Assembly (NCBI GenBank): GCA_934464615.1
Contig: CAKSKA010000004.1
Span: 1 to 64,000, forward strand
DNA: 64,000 nucleotides
Source of the DNA: an uncultured Eubacteriales bacterium
GTDB taxonomy: Bacteria; Bacillota; Clostridia; Oscillospirales; Acutalibacteraceae
Direction: 5' to 3'
The notes under the pieces were generated by a model, which searched no databases, was not told where the DNA came from, and saw only the letters and a list, made by a program, of their open reading frames with translations. Positions 1 to 11,688 of this stretch are shown piece by piece. Made by a program: the position numbers and the translations under genes. Within the stretch, counting starts at the first letter, position 1, and each line of letters opens with the position of its first letter.

Positions 1-46
1 CACTTGTGCGTTGCCAGTATCGTTTAGGGCTTTGCCCGAAAATGAA

Positions 47-75
47 ATACCACCCGCTTTGCGGGTGGATATTTA
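47..75 (+). terminator. Intrinsic terminator-like hairpin at the left edge
   Basis: CCACCCGC, a TTT loop and GCGGGTGG form a perfect 8-bp stem followed by an AT-rich tract. It probably ends a gene left of the window. I see no gene in bases 1-46. Confidence 0.6.
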
Positions 76-161
76 TTAATTGCATTTGATAATAAATTAA
101 CAATATATTTGTTTTGCACAGCAAAAATATAAAAAATATTGTTATTAAATTAACAAAGCCA

Positions 162-190
162 TTGACAAAAACAGTTCTGCTTAATATAAT
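162..190 (+). promoter_or_regulatory. Sigma-A promoter for serC-serA
   Basis: TTGACA at 162-167, a 17-base spacer and TATAAT at 185-190 match the vegetative consensus exactly. The GGAGG ribosome site and the serC ATG follow about 30 bases downstream. Confidence 0.85.
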
Positions 191-221
191 GTTAGTAATA
201 TGTTTTTTGGAGGTATTTTAT

Positions 222-1304
222 ATGGCAAGAGTTTATAATTTCAGTGCAGGCCCGTCTATGCTGCCGCTTGAGGTATTAAAGACGGCTGCCGATGAAATGT
301 TGGAATATGGTACAACAGGTCAATCCGTTATGGAAATGTCACATCGCTCTAAGGAATACGATGCTATTATAAAACAAACAGAAGCGGATTTAAGAGAAGT
401 AATGAACATACCCGACAATTATGATGTTCTGTTTTTGCAGGGCGGTGCTTCATCGCAATTTGCAATGGTTCCTATGAATCTTATGAATAAAAATAAAAAG
501 GCTGATTATGTAATCACGGGACAATGGGCAAATAAAGCCTATAAGGAAGCAGCAAGATATGGAGAAGCCCATGTAGTTGCGTCTTCTGCCGATAAGACTT
601 TTTCTTATATTCCGAAACTTGATAAATCCACATTTACTAAGGATGCCGATTATTTCCATATTTGTATGAACAATACAATTTACGGCACAAAATGGCACGA
701 ATTACCCGATACAGGTGATGTTCCGCTTGTTGCGGATATTTCTTCCTGCATTTTGTCTGAGCCGATTGATGTTTCAAAGTTCGGACTTTTGTATGCCGGC
801 GCACAAAAGAATGTTGCGCCTGCCGGTCTTACAATAGTAATTGTCCGCAAGGATCTTCTCGGTAATGCTATGGATATTACACCTACCATGTTTAATTATG
901 TTACCCATGCCGAGAATGCTTCTATGTTTAACACACCGCCTTGCTATACCATATATATTGCGGGACTTGTGCTTAAATGGATAAAAAAACTCGGCGGACT
1001 TGAAAAGATGGCTGAGCTAAATTATAAAAAGGCTGAAATACTTTATAATTTCCTTGATAACAGCAAAATGTTCCACGGAACTGTAGTTAAGGAAGACCGT
1101 TCAATTATGAACGTTCCGTTTGTTACGGGGGACGCCGACCTTGACGCTAAATTTGTTAAGGAAGCAAAGGAAGCCGGATTTGTAAATCTTAAAGGCCACC
1201 GTACTGTCGGCGGTATGCGTGCTTCAATTTATAATGCTATGCCGGTTGAGGGCGTTGAAAAGTTAGTTGAATTTATGGCAAAGTTTGAAAAGGAGAATGC
1301 ATAA
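222..1304 (+). CDS. serC: Phosphoserine aminotransferase
   Basis: This PLP enzyme converts 3-phosphohydroxypyruvate and glutamate to phosphoserine in serine synthesis. The protein has 360 residues, normal for the family, and opens with MARVYNFSAGPSMLP, the typical SerC start. The PLP-binding lysine lies in AGAQKNVAPAG. A longer frame opens at 114, but it would start upstream of the promoter; the ATG at 222 has TTGGAGG nine bases upstream and fits the family N-terminus. The next gene is serA, three bases after the stop, so two consecutive pathway steps are co-transcribed. No serB-like phosphatase is nearby. Confidence 0.95.
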   Translation: MARVYNFSAGPSMLPLEVLKTAADEMLEYGTTGQSVMEMSHRSKEYDAIIKQTEADLREVMNIPDNYDVLFLQGGASSQFAMVPMNLMNKNKKADYVITGQWANKAYKEAARYGEAHVVASSADKTFSYIPKLDKSTFTKDADYFHICMNNTIYGTKWHELPDTGDVPLVADISSCILSEPIDVSKFGLLYAGAQKNVAPAGLTIVIVRKDLLGNAMDITPTMFNYVTHAENASMFNTPPCYTIYIAGLVLKWIKKLGGLEKMAELNYKKAEILYNFLDNSKMFHGTVVKEDRSIMNVPFVTGDADLDAKFVKEAKEAGFVNLKGHRTVGGMRASIYNAMPVEGVEKLVEFMAKFEKENA

Positions 1305-1307
1305 TTT

Positions 1308-2471
1308 ATGTACGGTATAAAAACATACAATAAAATTTCTCAGGTAGGATTGCAGGAATTTGATGCCGATAAATATGTTATCGGCGATGATGTAAACGAG
1401 CCTGTGGGCGCAATAGTGCGTTCCGCATCTCTGCACGAAGCGGAATTTCCGAATACCATGTTGGCAATTGCAAGGGCAGGTGCCGGTACAAATAATATCC
1501 CTTGTGACAGATGTGCGTCCGAAGGTATTGTTGTATTCAACACACCGGGCGCAAATGCAAATGCCGTTAAGGAACTTGTAATTGCAGGATTGCTGTTATC
1601 TTCCCGCAGGGTTGTTCCGGCAATAGAGTGGGCAAAAACCCTTAAAGGCAACGGCAGCGAAGTTACCAAAATGGTTGAAAAGGGTAAAAGCGCTTTTGTC
1701 GGTCCGGAAATACGAGGTAAAAAACTCGGCGTTATAGGACTCGGTGCGATAGGCGTTCTGGTCGCAAATGCGGCAAATTCGCTTGGAATGAAGGTTTACG
1801 GTTACGATCCGTTTATTTCAATTAAGTCTGCTTGGAACTTAACGCATAATGCGGTATATGTTAAGGATTTAAAGGAAATATATGAAAACTGCGATTATAT
1901 TACCGTTCATGTGCCGTTAACGCCCGACACTAAAGGCTTTATAAATGCGGATTCAATAAAGGATATGAAGGACGGAGTTCGTATATTGAACTTTGCACGT
2001 GCGGATCTTGTAAATTCGGCGGATATGATTATAGCGCTTGAGTCAGGCAAGGTTGCGTCCTATGTAACTGATTTTCCGACGGATGAAATTTTAGGTATTA
2101 ACGGTGTTATTGCAATACCGCATCTCGGTGCGTCAACACCGGAATCCGAGGATAACTGTGCTACAATGGCAGCCAAAGAATTAATTGACTATATAGAAAA
2201 CGGAAATATTGAGAATTCGGTTAATTTCCCGACTGCAACAATGCCGCGAAGCGGTGATAAGCGTATTTGTGTAATGCATAAAAACATTCCGAATATGCTT
2301 ACAGAAATTACATCGGTTGTTGCGGGCGATAATATAAACATCGAGAATCTTATAAACAAATCAAAAGGCGATTATGCTTACACAATGCTTGATATATGCG
2401 CGGCGGATTACGACACCATAATGAGTAAAATTAAGAGCATTAACGGCGTTGTAAGGGTAAGGATTATTTGA
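1308..2471 (+). CDS. serA: D-3-phosphoglycerate dehydrogenase
   Basis: This enzyme oxidises 3-phosphoglycerate with NAD, the first step of serine synthesis. The 387-residue protein has the Rossmann motif GLGAIG near residue 145, the active-site arginine in FARADLVN and the histidine in IPHLGAST. A C-terminal ACT-like segment (about 318-387, starting RICVMHKNIPNML) is where serine feedback is expected in this family. It is the short SerA type, without the extra domain of longer forms. It is translated from the serC message, with AGGAG located inside the end of serC. A strong hairpin follows the stop codon. Confidence 0.93.
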   Translation: MYGIKTYNKISQVGLQEFDADKYVIGDDVNEPVGAIVRSASLHEAEFPNTMLAIARAGAGTNNIPCDRCASEGIVVFNTPGANANAVKELVIAGLLLSSRRVVPAIEWAKTLKGNGSEVTKMVEKGKSAFVGPEIRGKKLGVIGLGAIGVLVANAANSLGMKVYGYDPFISIKSAWNLTHNAVYVKDLKEIYENCDYITVHVPLTPDTKGFINADSIKDMKDGVRILNFARADLVNSADMIIALESGKVASYVTDFPTDEILGINGVIAIPHLGASTPESEDNCATMAAKELIDYIENGNIENSVNFPTATMPRSGDKRICVMHKNIPNMLTEITSVVAGDNINIENLINKSKGDYAYTMLDICAADYDTIMSKIKSINGVVRVRII

Positions 2472-2491
2472 TTTTTAATATTGATTTTTAT

Positions 2492-5543
<3,052 letters not shown>

Positions 5544-5545
<2 letters not shown>

Positions 5546-6509
5546 ATTTAAAAAGGAAGGAAAATACATCCTTAAAATTTTGTGAAACCGAATTTCCTGA
5601 CAGTATAGGATCAATTACAAGCGAGTATACAATAAATGCAACAAGCAATAAAAGAATTATGCTGAGTAACAAAATCGGTACGCTGACCTTTTTTTCGGTT
5701 TTAGCTTCGGGTTCGGTATATGAATTTTCCGTGTTGTCCGTATATTCTCCGAATGTTGTGTTAAAATCTACATTTACCGGTTGTCTGTTTTCAATGTTTT
5801 CTTTGGCGGCAACAAAAATATCGTCCTTTACATCCGCTTTTTCAGAAGGCTCAGACTCACCGCTGTCCGATTGAGTGTCGGCAACGCCTTTGGCCGCCGT
5901 AATATCGTCTGCATTACTTGAATTATCCGTATTATCGGAGCTTGAAACGATATCTAAATCGGTATCCGAACTTGATGTTTCAGCCGCCGTTACGGTATTG
6001 TCATCATATTTCGGTTTAACGGTTTCGTTTTTCGGCACATCAGGTATTTCATAATTGTAAACGCTTACATCCTTTATATATTGGTTTACAAAACTCAACA
6101 TAATTTCACTTCGCGGTTTACGCTCGGTGTCAAGCACTATTAACGACTGCGGACCGCATTCAAGTATAAATCCGCCCAAATAGCCGTTTTGGGTTACAAG
6201 CGGAACAGCACCGCTTATAATGTTTTGAATTTTAGATGTTACCACCGCGTATGTGTCGCGGTCAATGTTTTCCGTGGAAAAGTTTATGGCGCTTGCAAGC
6301 ATTGCCGTAAACTCGTCATTAATATCCGTAATAATAATTATTACTTTACTGCGTGATACGGATTTTGCAAGTGAATTTAAAAATTCCGTTTTATTTGATG
6401 GAACTTCCGTAAGTAACCGCATTTGACATACGGCGCAAAGGTTAAATTCAAATTCAAAATCTTTTGTAGTGTTGTAATAAATCAGTTCCGTTTTAACATT
6501 TGTAAGCAT
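5544..6509 (-). CDS. Membrane protein with degenerate MoCF/CinA-N-like domain
   Basis: I do not recognise a named family. The 321-residue protein has three parts. A soluble region (1-155) contains VIIIITD near 56-62 and then an NGYLGGFILE...SLIVLD pattern near 108-127; the latter resembles the part of CinA N-terminal (MoCF-like) domains with an N-G-x-x-x-GF signature. An acidic, Ser/Thr/Asp-rich linker spans about 160-272. One transmembrane helix (about 275-298) is followed by 23 residues. No TGG-type nucleotide motif is present, so catalysis is unlikely. It is the last gene of the minus-strand cluster, 27 bases after the CinA-pseudosortase gene, and has AGGAG before its ATG. Its layout (soluble domain, acidic linker, helix) mirrors the first two thirds of its neighbour, which suggests a related or partner membrane protein. 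Confidence 0.7.
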
Positions 6510-6536
6510 ATTATTACTCCTTTCACGAAAGTAAAA

Positions 6537-9233
6537 TTACGGTGTTTCGGATGTAGTTGTACCTTGCGATCCGGTTCCGCCGGATTCGCCTGTGCCCGAA
6601 GATGTTTCGGATGAACTTTCCGATGATGATGTCGGCTCTGATTGCGAGGGGAGCGATGATGATTCCTGTGACTCAGAGGTTTCAGACGATGCCGCAGGCG
6701 TGCTTTGCGGCGGTTTTTGGTTATTGTTGTTTTTGTTTAAATCATCAATATTGTTTTCCGGCAGATTTGCAGTGTTGCTTGCACCGCTTTCGGCAGTTTC
6801 TTCAACCGCTTTGGTATCAGGGCGCGGTATTGCGGGCAAAGAAGTTGCCGTGTCACTTACAACGGGATTATAATATTTATAAGGATTATCCGCTTTGTGC
6901 ATATCATACCATACTTGAGGGTATTTAGGCGACGGATTAACCGAAACGTACGGCTTGTATTCACTCGATAAACTGTTATTATCCGTAATGTCAAAACCGA
7001 CAACTACAAGTTTTGCACCCTTAAATTCGGATGAATCGGTTATAAGCGTTACGGTATTTGTATTTGACGCAACAACGGATTCCGTTTTGTAAAGGCTGCG
7101 TAATTTGACTTCGTTAAGCCAGGCGTCGTATTCGCTGTCATTGTTAAAAGACTGCATTGCAAAGTTGAAATCCGTGTCGTTGCTGTCTACGATCATAACC
7201 GAAAAAATTTCAAAAACTTTGTGTTCGTTTTCGGTAACAAGGTCTATAAACGGGTTTGCGCGTAAATAGTCTATTCTTTTATACTCTTTAAGCGTTCCGA
7301 ACATTGAGCCGTCTTTGCAGTTATTACCTAATATAACCGTATTTTTAAACGCAGCCTGCGTACCTGTCGCTGTCGGCGAGGGAAAGTGCAAACTACCGAA
7401 TCTGCTTTTCTTTTTAAGGTAATTACGGTTGTTGTAATAATTTTCCTTATCACTCCGGCATATGGGGTTATTAATCTGCGTGTCGCCGATTTTAATCCAG
7501 CCTTTAATATCCGCATTTAATTGCTGTAAATCGTCAATGCAGGCAAATTTTCCGCTTATTGTGTATGTTTCGGTAAAGTGCCATTTATCGCGTATTCCCG
7601 ACAGTATTTTACTGTTTTCCGACGCACCGCGGAAATATGCGGTAACTGCAACACTGCTTGCAACAATTGCCACTATAAGTAAAGCAAAAACACAGTTGGC
7701 AACAGTCCTTTTAACCGATTCCGGTTTTGAAAAAATTGCAGGTATATTGCTGAAAAATAAACCTAATTTATTTTTAACCCGAACCGGAGAAACATCATTT
7801 GTTTCGGTATCTTCGTTGTTGCCGACTTCATCATTTGTCTGCAAATTTAAATCTTCCTCGGGTGTATCATCAGTACGTGCATCTCCAACCCCGTCGGCTT
7901 GTACTTCGGCATTTGCGTCTGTTTCTTCAATATTGCCGATATCGGCATTGCCGTCGTCGGAGTTTTCAGGGTTTGCTGTGCAGGAGTCATCCGTCTGTGT
8001 TACCTGAAATCCGCCGGATATATCCGTTTGTGCGTCGTCGCAAAATGCAGACGCACTTATTTGCGGCTGACAGTAAAGCGGTATGACGGGTTTGCCGTTT
8101 TCGTTGCTGCCGGGTAATACATTCGGCAAACTTACAAGATATCTGCGTATAAGTTCCAACGCTTCGAATGTTGCCCTGCGGCGAATTTCATTGCGGCCGG
8201 AATCGCTCCCGAAATCGAATTTAACAACCCAGTTGTTGTACTTGTCGCATAGCGCAATGTAAACCGTGCCGACGCTTTTGCCTTCAATGCTGTCGGGGCC
8301 TGCGACGCCTGTAATGCCGAGTCCTAAATCCGAGTCACTTAAATTCCTTATACCCTGCGCCATTTCCGCCGCGGTTTCGCTGCTTACTGCACCGTAAGCG
8401 TCAATGGTTTGTGCCGATACGCCGAGAGCCGCCTGCTTAATACGGCAGGAATATGAAGAAATACCTATCTCAAAAATACGCGACGAATTCGGTACGGACG
8501 TTATAGCTGTAGATAACATACCCGCCGTGCAGGATTCCGCCGTGCCTATTTTAATATTTTTTTCCAGTAGCATACCGACAACGGTTTCGGAAATGCCGGA
8601 AATATTGCCGTCGTACACATTATCGCCGAGTTTTGCGCATATGCTTTTAATCGCACTGTCGCACAGTGCGTCCGCTGCGGACTGCGACGCTGCCGCGGCA
8701 AAAACAAAAACCTTTATTTCGCTTTCCTTATTAATAATGCGCAAATGCAAATTATTTACATTGTTATATTCCGCCAGCAGGCTCTTAATTTGCGGTATTT
8801 CAAGTTCGGAAATACATATACTGCCGTATGTTGTATAATCATTGCTTGCAAACAATGTAAAGCATAATGTGTTGCATATTAGTTTTTGTGCCGTAGCAAT
8901 GTTTTCGGTAAGTACCGTTAATGTCTTTTTGCCGTTTTTTGCAATAAATCCGGAAACACGGTTACCGTCGTCAAAACAGTTGAATATTATATTCATTTTA
9001 CCGAAAATGTTTTTTGCCGGCATACCTGCCTCACGGTACAGGGAATTTGTTAAAAAAACCGTATCATTCTTTTTTAAAGCGCTTTTAAGCACGGCAGGCA
9101 ATAATACCGTATTGTCGCACGGTATAAGTGTAAGTGGACTGTTTTCGCAGTGAATACCGCTTATATGCGCAATAATGTACGATAAATCGCCGCTGAGATT
9201 TTGAGATGAATTGTAAATTAATGCTGTTTTCAT
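6537..9233 (-). CDS. CinA (NMN deamidase type) fused to a membrane-anchored sortase-B-like pseudoenzyme
   Basis: The 898-residue protein has six parts. Residues 1-130 form a shortened MoCF-like domain without the TGGLGPT motif of normal CinA. A KH-like middle runs to about 205. A CinA C-terminal domain (about 212-368) has TAESCTAG at 231-238, AYGAVSSE and GITGVAGP, so it may be an active NMN amidohydrolase. An acidic linker (about 395-480) leads to one transmembrane helix (511-533). A sortase-B-like domain follows (about 555-750): GWIKIGDTQINNP, NTVILGNN, KDGSMFGTLKEY, VTLITDSSEF. In active SrtB the last motifs read GHN, TLSTC and a following Arg; here they read GNN (Asn637), TLITD (Asp733) and Lys741, so the His-Cys-Arg set is gone. 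A Ser/Thr/Pro/Glu-rich tail ends the protein. Expected topology is CinA inside and pseudosortase outside. AGAGG precedes the ATG. Confidence 0.85.
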   Translation of the reverse strand: MKTALIYNSSQNLSGDLSYIIAHISGIHCENSPLTLIPCDNTVLLPAVLKSALKKNDTVFLTNSLYREAGMPAKNIFGKMNIIFNCFDDGNRVSGFIAKNGKKTLTVLTENIATAQKLICNTLCFTLFASNDYTTYGSICISELEIPQIKSLLAEYNNVNNLHLRIINKESEIKVFVFAAAASQSAADALCDSAIKSICAKLGDNVYDGNISGISETVVGMLLEKNIKIGTAESCTAGMLSTAITSVPNSSRIFEIGISSYSCRIKQAALGVSAQTIDAYGAVSSETAAEMAQGIRNLSDSDLGLGITGVAGPDSIEGKSVGTVYIALCDKYNNWVVKFDFGSDSGRNEIRRRATFEALELIRRYLVSLPNVLPGSNENGKPVIPLYCQPQISASAFCDDAQTDISGGFQVTQTDDSCTANPENSDDGNADIGNIEETDANAEVQADGVGDARTDDTPEEDLNLQTNDEVGNNEDTETNDVSPVRVKNKLGLFFSNIPAIFSKPESVKRTVANCVFALLIVAIVASSVAVTAYFRGASENSKILSGIRDKWHFTETYTISGKFACIDDLQQLNADIKGWIKIGDTQINNPICRSDKENYYNNRNYLKKKSRFGSLHFPSPTATGTQAAFKNTVILGNNCKDGSMFGTLKEYKRIDYLRANPFIDLVTENEHKVFEIFSVMIVDSNDTDFNFAMQSFNNDSEYDAWLNEVKLRSLYKTESVVASNTNTVTLITDSSEFKGAKLVVVGFDITDNNSLSSEYKPYVSVNPSPKYPQVWYDMHKADNPYKYYNPVVSDTATSLPAIPRPDTKAVEETAESGASNTANLPENNIDDLNKNNNNQKPPQSTPAASSETSESQESSSLPSQSEPTSSSESSSETSSGTGESGGTGSQGTTTSETP

Positions 9234-9242
9234 TTTAAACCT

Positions 9243-10412
9243 CTAATCTATATAAGAATATACGGTGCCTTCGACCGCTTTTTTAACAAGCTCTTCAATA
9301 TCAAGTGCGCTTTCTGCCTGAATACATTGTTCTGCGGTCGGACGTGTTTTCGGGTGCTTCGGTGTAAATACCGTGCAGCAATCTTCGTAGGGAAGAATAG
9401 ACGTTTCAAATGTGTCTATTTTACGCGATATTGCTATAATCTCCTCTTTGTCCATACCTATAAGGGGACGCAATGCAGGCATATTTATAACGCAATCGGT
9501 AACGGCAAGTGCGGGTAAAGTCTGGCTTGCCACCTGACCGAGACTTTCCCCCGTAATAAGCGCCGAACAATTACGCTGCTTTGCTATTTTTTCCGAAATT
9601 CGCATCATCATTCTTCGCATTATAAGCGTAAAAAACTCTTCGGGACACTTTTCGGCAATTTGCTGTTGGATATCCGTAAAAGGCACCACACCCAAACGTA
9701 TTGTACCGCTGTATACCGCCACTTTGGATAAAAGTTTACGCACCTTCATTTCGGCACGGGGACTTGTGTACGGCGGACTTGCAAAATGTATTGCGTTAAG
9801 TTCCAATCCGCGTTTTGCCATTGTCCATGCTGCAACAGGGCTGTCAATACCGCCGGATATAAGTATTGCGGCACGTCCTGCGGTACCTACCGGCAGACCG
9901 CCTGCACCGTGTAACTGATTTGCGTGTATGTAAGCGCCGAAATCGCGTATTTCCACCGTTACCGTAACATCGGGGTTATGCACATCAACTTTTAAATGCG
10001 GAAATTTTGACAGCAAATGCCCGCCGAGCTGCATACAAATCTCGGGTGAAGTAAGCGGGAAACGCTTGTCGGCACGCTTTGCTTCAACTTTAAATGTTGC
10101 GGCAGTGCTTAAAATATCCGAAAGATATACATGCGATTTTGCCGTAATATCGGACATATCTTTTTCACACAGTGCGGCACGGCAAAATGCGGCAATACCG
10201 AAAATTTTGCTTAAGCGCAGTATTGCGCTGTCGGTATCAAAACTGTCATCGCACGGCTCAATAAATATTGTGGACTGTGCTTTGCGTATCGTAATTTTTC
10301 CGCAACCGTTTAAATGGCGGCGGATATTTTTTATAAGTGTATCTTCAAATGCACTGCGGTTAAGTCCCTTAAGCACTAATTCGCCGTTTTTAATAAGTAT
10401 AATTTCTTTCAT
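9243..10412 (-). CDS. thiI: tRNA 4-thiouridine synthetase ThiI
   Basis: ThiI activates U8 of tRNA with ATP and transfers sulfur from a cysteine-desulfurase persulfide; in many bacteria it also feeds thiamine thiazole synthesis. The 389-residue protein opens with an NFLD/THUMP region and has the PP-loop motif LISGGIDSPVAAW near 185. The C-terminal rhodanese domain of the long enterobacterial form is absent, as in most Firmicutes. It starts two bases after the desulfurase stop, with GGAAGG before the ATG, so sulfur donor and acceptor are made together. The CinA-fusion gene follows nine bases later in the same operon. Confidence 0.93.
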   Translation of the reverse strand: MKEIILIKNGELVLKGLNRSAFEDTLIKNIRRHLNGCGKITIRKAQSTIFIEPCDDSFDTDSAILRLSKIFGIAAFCRAALCEKDMSDITAKSHVYLSDILSTAATFKVEAKRADKRFPLTSPEICMQLGGHLLSKFPHLKVDVHNPDVTVTVEIRDFGAYIHANQLHGAGGLPVGTAGRAAILISGGIDSPVAAWTMAKRGLELNAIHFASPPYTSPRAEMKVRKLLSKVAVYSGTIRLGVVPFTDIQQQIAEKCPEEFFTLIMRRMMMRISEKIAKQRNCSALITGESLGQVASQTLPALAVTDCVINMPALRPLIGMDKEEIIAISRKIDTFETSILPYEDCCTVFTPKHPKTRPTAEQCIQAESALDIEELVKKAVEGTVYSYID

Positions 10413-10413
10413 T

Positions 10414-11550
10414 TTATGCCTTCCTTAAACTGTTGCAGGCAGATTTTAATACCTGACAGAATTTGTCTATTTCTTCTTTTGTGTTTTCTCGGCAAAAGCT
10501 TAACCGCAATGCCGAATCTATGCGTTTCGGGCTGAAACCCGCCGCTTCCATAACATAACTTTTGTGTCCTTTGGCACATGCGCTTCCGCTTGAAACATAT
10601 ATACCGTTTGCGTCAAGATAATGCAGCAGTGTTTCCGAACGGTAACCGCTGACCGAAATATTTAAAATAAACGGCAGTGCATCTTCGGGCGAATTAATTT
10701 CGGCAAGACCGGTGGATAATATTTTTTCTCTTGCATATTTGTAAAATTCCTGCCTGTTCGCCGATGCCGCGGAAATATTGCCGAGTTCTTCCACAGCGCC
10801 TTTAAGTCCGGCAATCATAGGTATGTTTTCGGTGCCGGAGCGCATACTTCTTTCCTGACCGCCGCCGTAAATTACGGGACGTATATTAAGACCTTTTTTT
10901 ATATAGATGAATCCCACGCCTTTCGGTCCGTGTATTTTATGACCGCTGACCGTTATAATATCTGCACCGAGGGATGCCGTGTTTATCGGCATTTTACCGA
11001 AGGCTTGTACGGCGTCGCAGTGTAAAACGGCGGGGAGCGATAATTGCTTTATGATTTTGGAAACTTGGCTTACAGGCTGAATTGAGCCGAGTTCGTTATT
11101 GACAAGCATAATACTTACAAGCACGGTTTTTTCGTTTAAATACTCTTTAACCGATTCCGCGGATACGGTGCCGTTGCCGTCCGGTTTGATTTTTATAACC
11201 TCAAATCCGTTTTCCTCTAAAAATTCAACGGCTTTTAAGACCGACGGATGTTCGACGGCGGTGGTAATTATACGGTTTCCGCGTTTTTTACGCGCAAGGG
11301 CTGTGCCTATAACCGCAAGATTGTTTGCCTCGGTACCGCCGGAAGTAAAATATATCTCATCTTCGCGCGCGCCGATAAAATCGGCGCATACCTGCCGTGA
11401 TTCACAAAGTATTTTTTCGGCGTTTATTCCCATTGTATGTAAGGATGACGGATTTCCCCAGTTGCTTTCAAGCGCGTCGTTTATACAGCGCACAGCCGTT
11501 TTGCAGGGCTGTGTGGTTGCACTGTTGTCAAAATAAATAATGTTTCCCAA
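10414..11550 (-). CDS. Cysteine desulfurase (NifS/IscS family)
   Basis: This PLP enzyme takes sulfur from cysteine as a persulfide. The PLP lysine is in SGHKIHGPKG, the HCDAVQA motif is present, and the persulfide cysteine lies in SSGSACAKG. The start I prefer is TTG at 11550, giving LGNIIYFDNSATT with GAGGTG seven bases upstream; a TTG at 11565 in the same frame overlaps that ribosome site. The protein has 378 residues, a normal length. Its pairing with thiI suggests it mainly serves tRNA thiolation (NifZ type) rather than general Fe-S assembly, and no iscU is nearby. It is the first gene of the minus-strand cluster. Confidence 0.92.
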   Translation of the reverse strand: MGNIIYFDNSATTQPCKTAVRCINDALESNWGNPSSLHTMGINAEKILCESRQVCADFIGAREDEIYFTSGGTEANNLAVIGTALARKKRGNRIITTAVEHPSVLKAVEFLEENGFEVIKIKPDGNGTVSAESVKEYLNEKTVLVSIMLVNNELGSIQPVSQVSKIIKQLSLPAVLHCDAVQAFGKMPINTASLGADIITVSGHKIHGPKGVGFIYIKKGLNIRPVIYGGGQERSMRSGTENIPMIAGLKGAVEELGNISAASANRQEFYKYAREKILSTGLAEINSPEDALPFILNISVSGYRSETLLHYLDANGIYVSSGSACAKGHKSYVMEAAGFSPKRIDSALRLSFCRENTKEEIDKFCQVLKSACNSLRKA

Positions 11551-11586
11551 AAAACTACACCTCAAAAAGAGCTTAATATCTTTTAT

Positions 11587-11615
11587 ATTATACTATACAT
11601 TAATAAAATACACAA
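11587..11615 (-). promoter_or_regulatory. Candidate promoter for the desulfurase-thiI-cinA operon
   Basis: Read on the minus strand, TTGTGT, a 17-base spacer and TATAAT precede the TTG start by about 40 bases. The -10 is consensus and the -35 is weak. Confidence 0.5.
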
Positions 11616-11688
11616 CAAAATTATTAATAAAATGCACGATTTCGGAAACAATTTTAAAATGACAACCATTTTGAACGGAGGCTTTTGT

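Noticed and set aside
7462..8007. A 181-codon plus-strand frame opposite the CinA-fusion gene
   Set aside because: It mirrors the acidic linker and CinA region, giving a Ser/Ala-rich translation with no family features.
8690..9240. Possibility that the CinA fusion is two genes joined by a sequencing error
   Set aside because: The frame is continuous for 898 codons, the linker is long and of consistent composition, and the neighbour gene has the same linker-helix plan. I cannot fully exclude an error but see no sign of one.
11600..11688. A sigma-G promoter for ypeB
   Set aside because: No CATNNTA box with a suitable -35 was found; expression control remains unknown.
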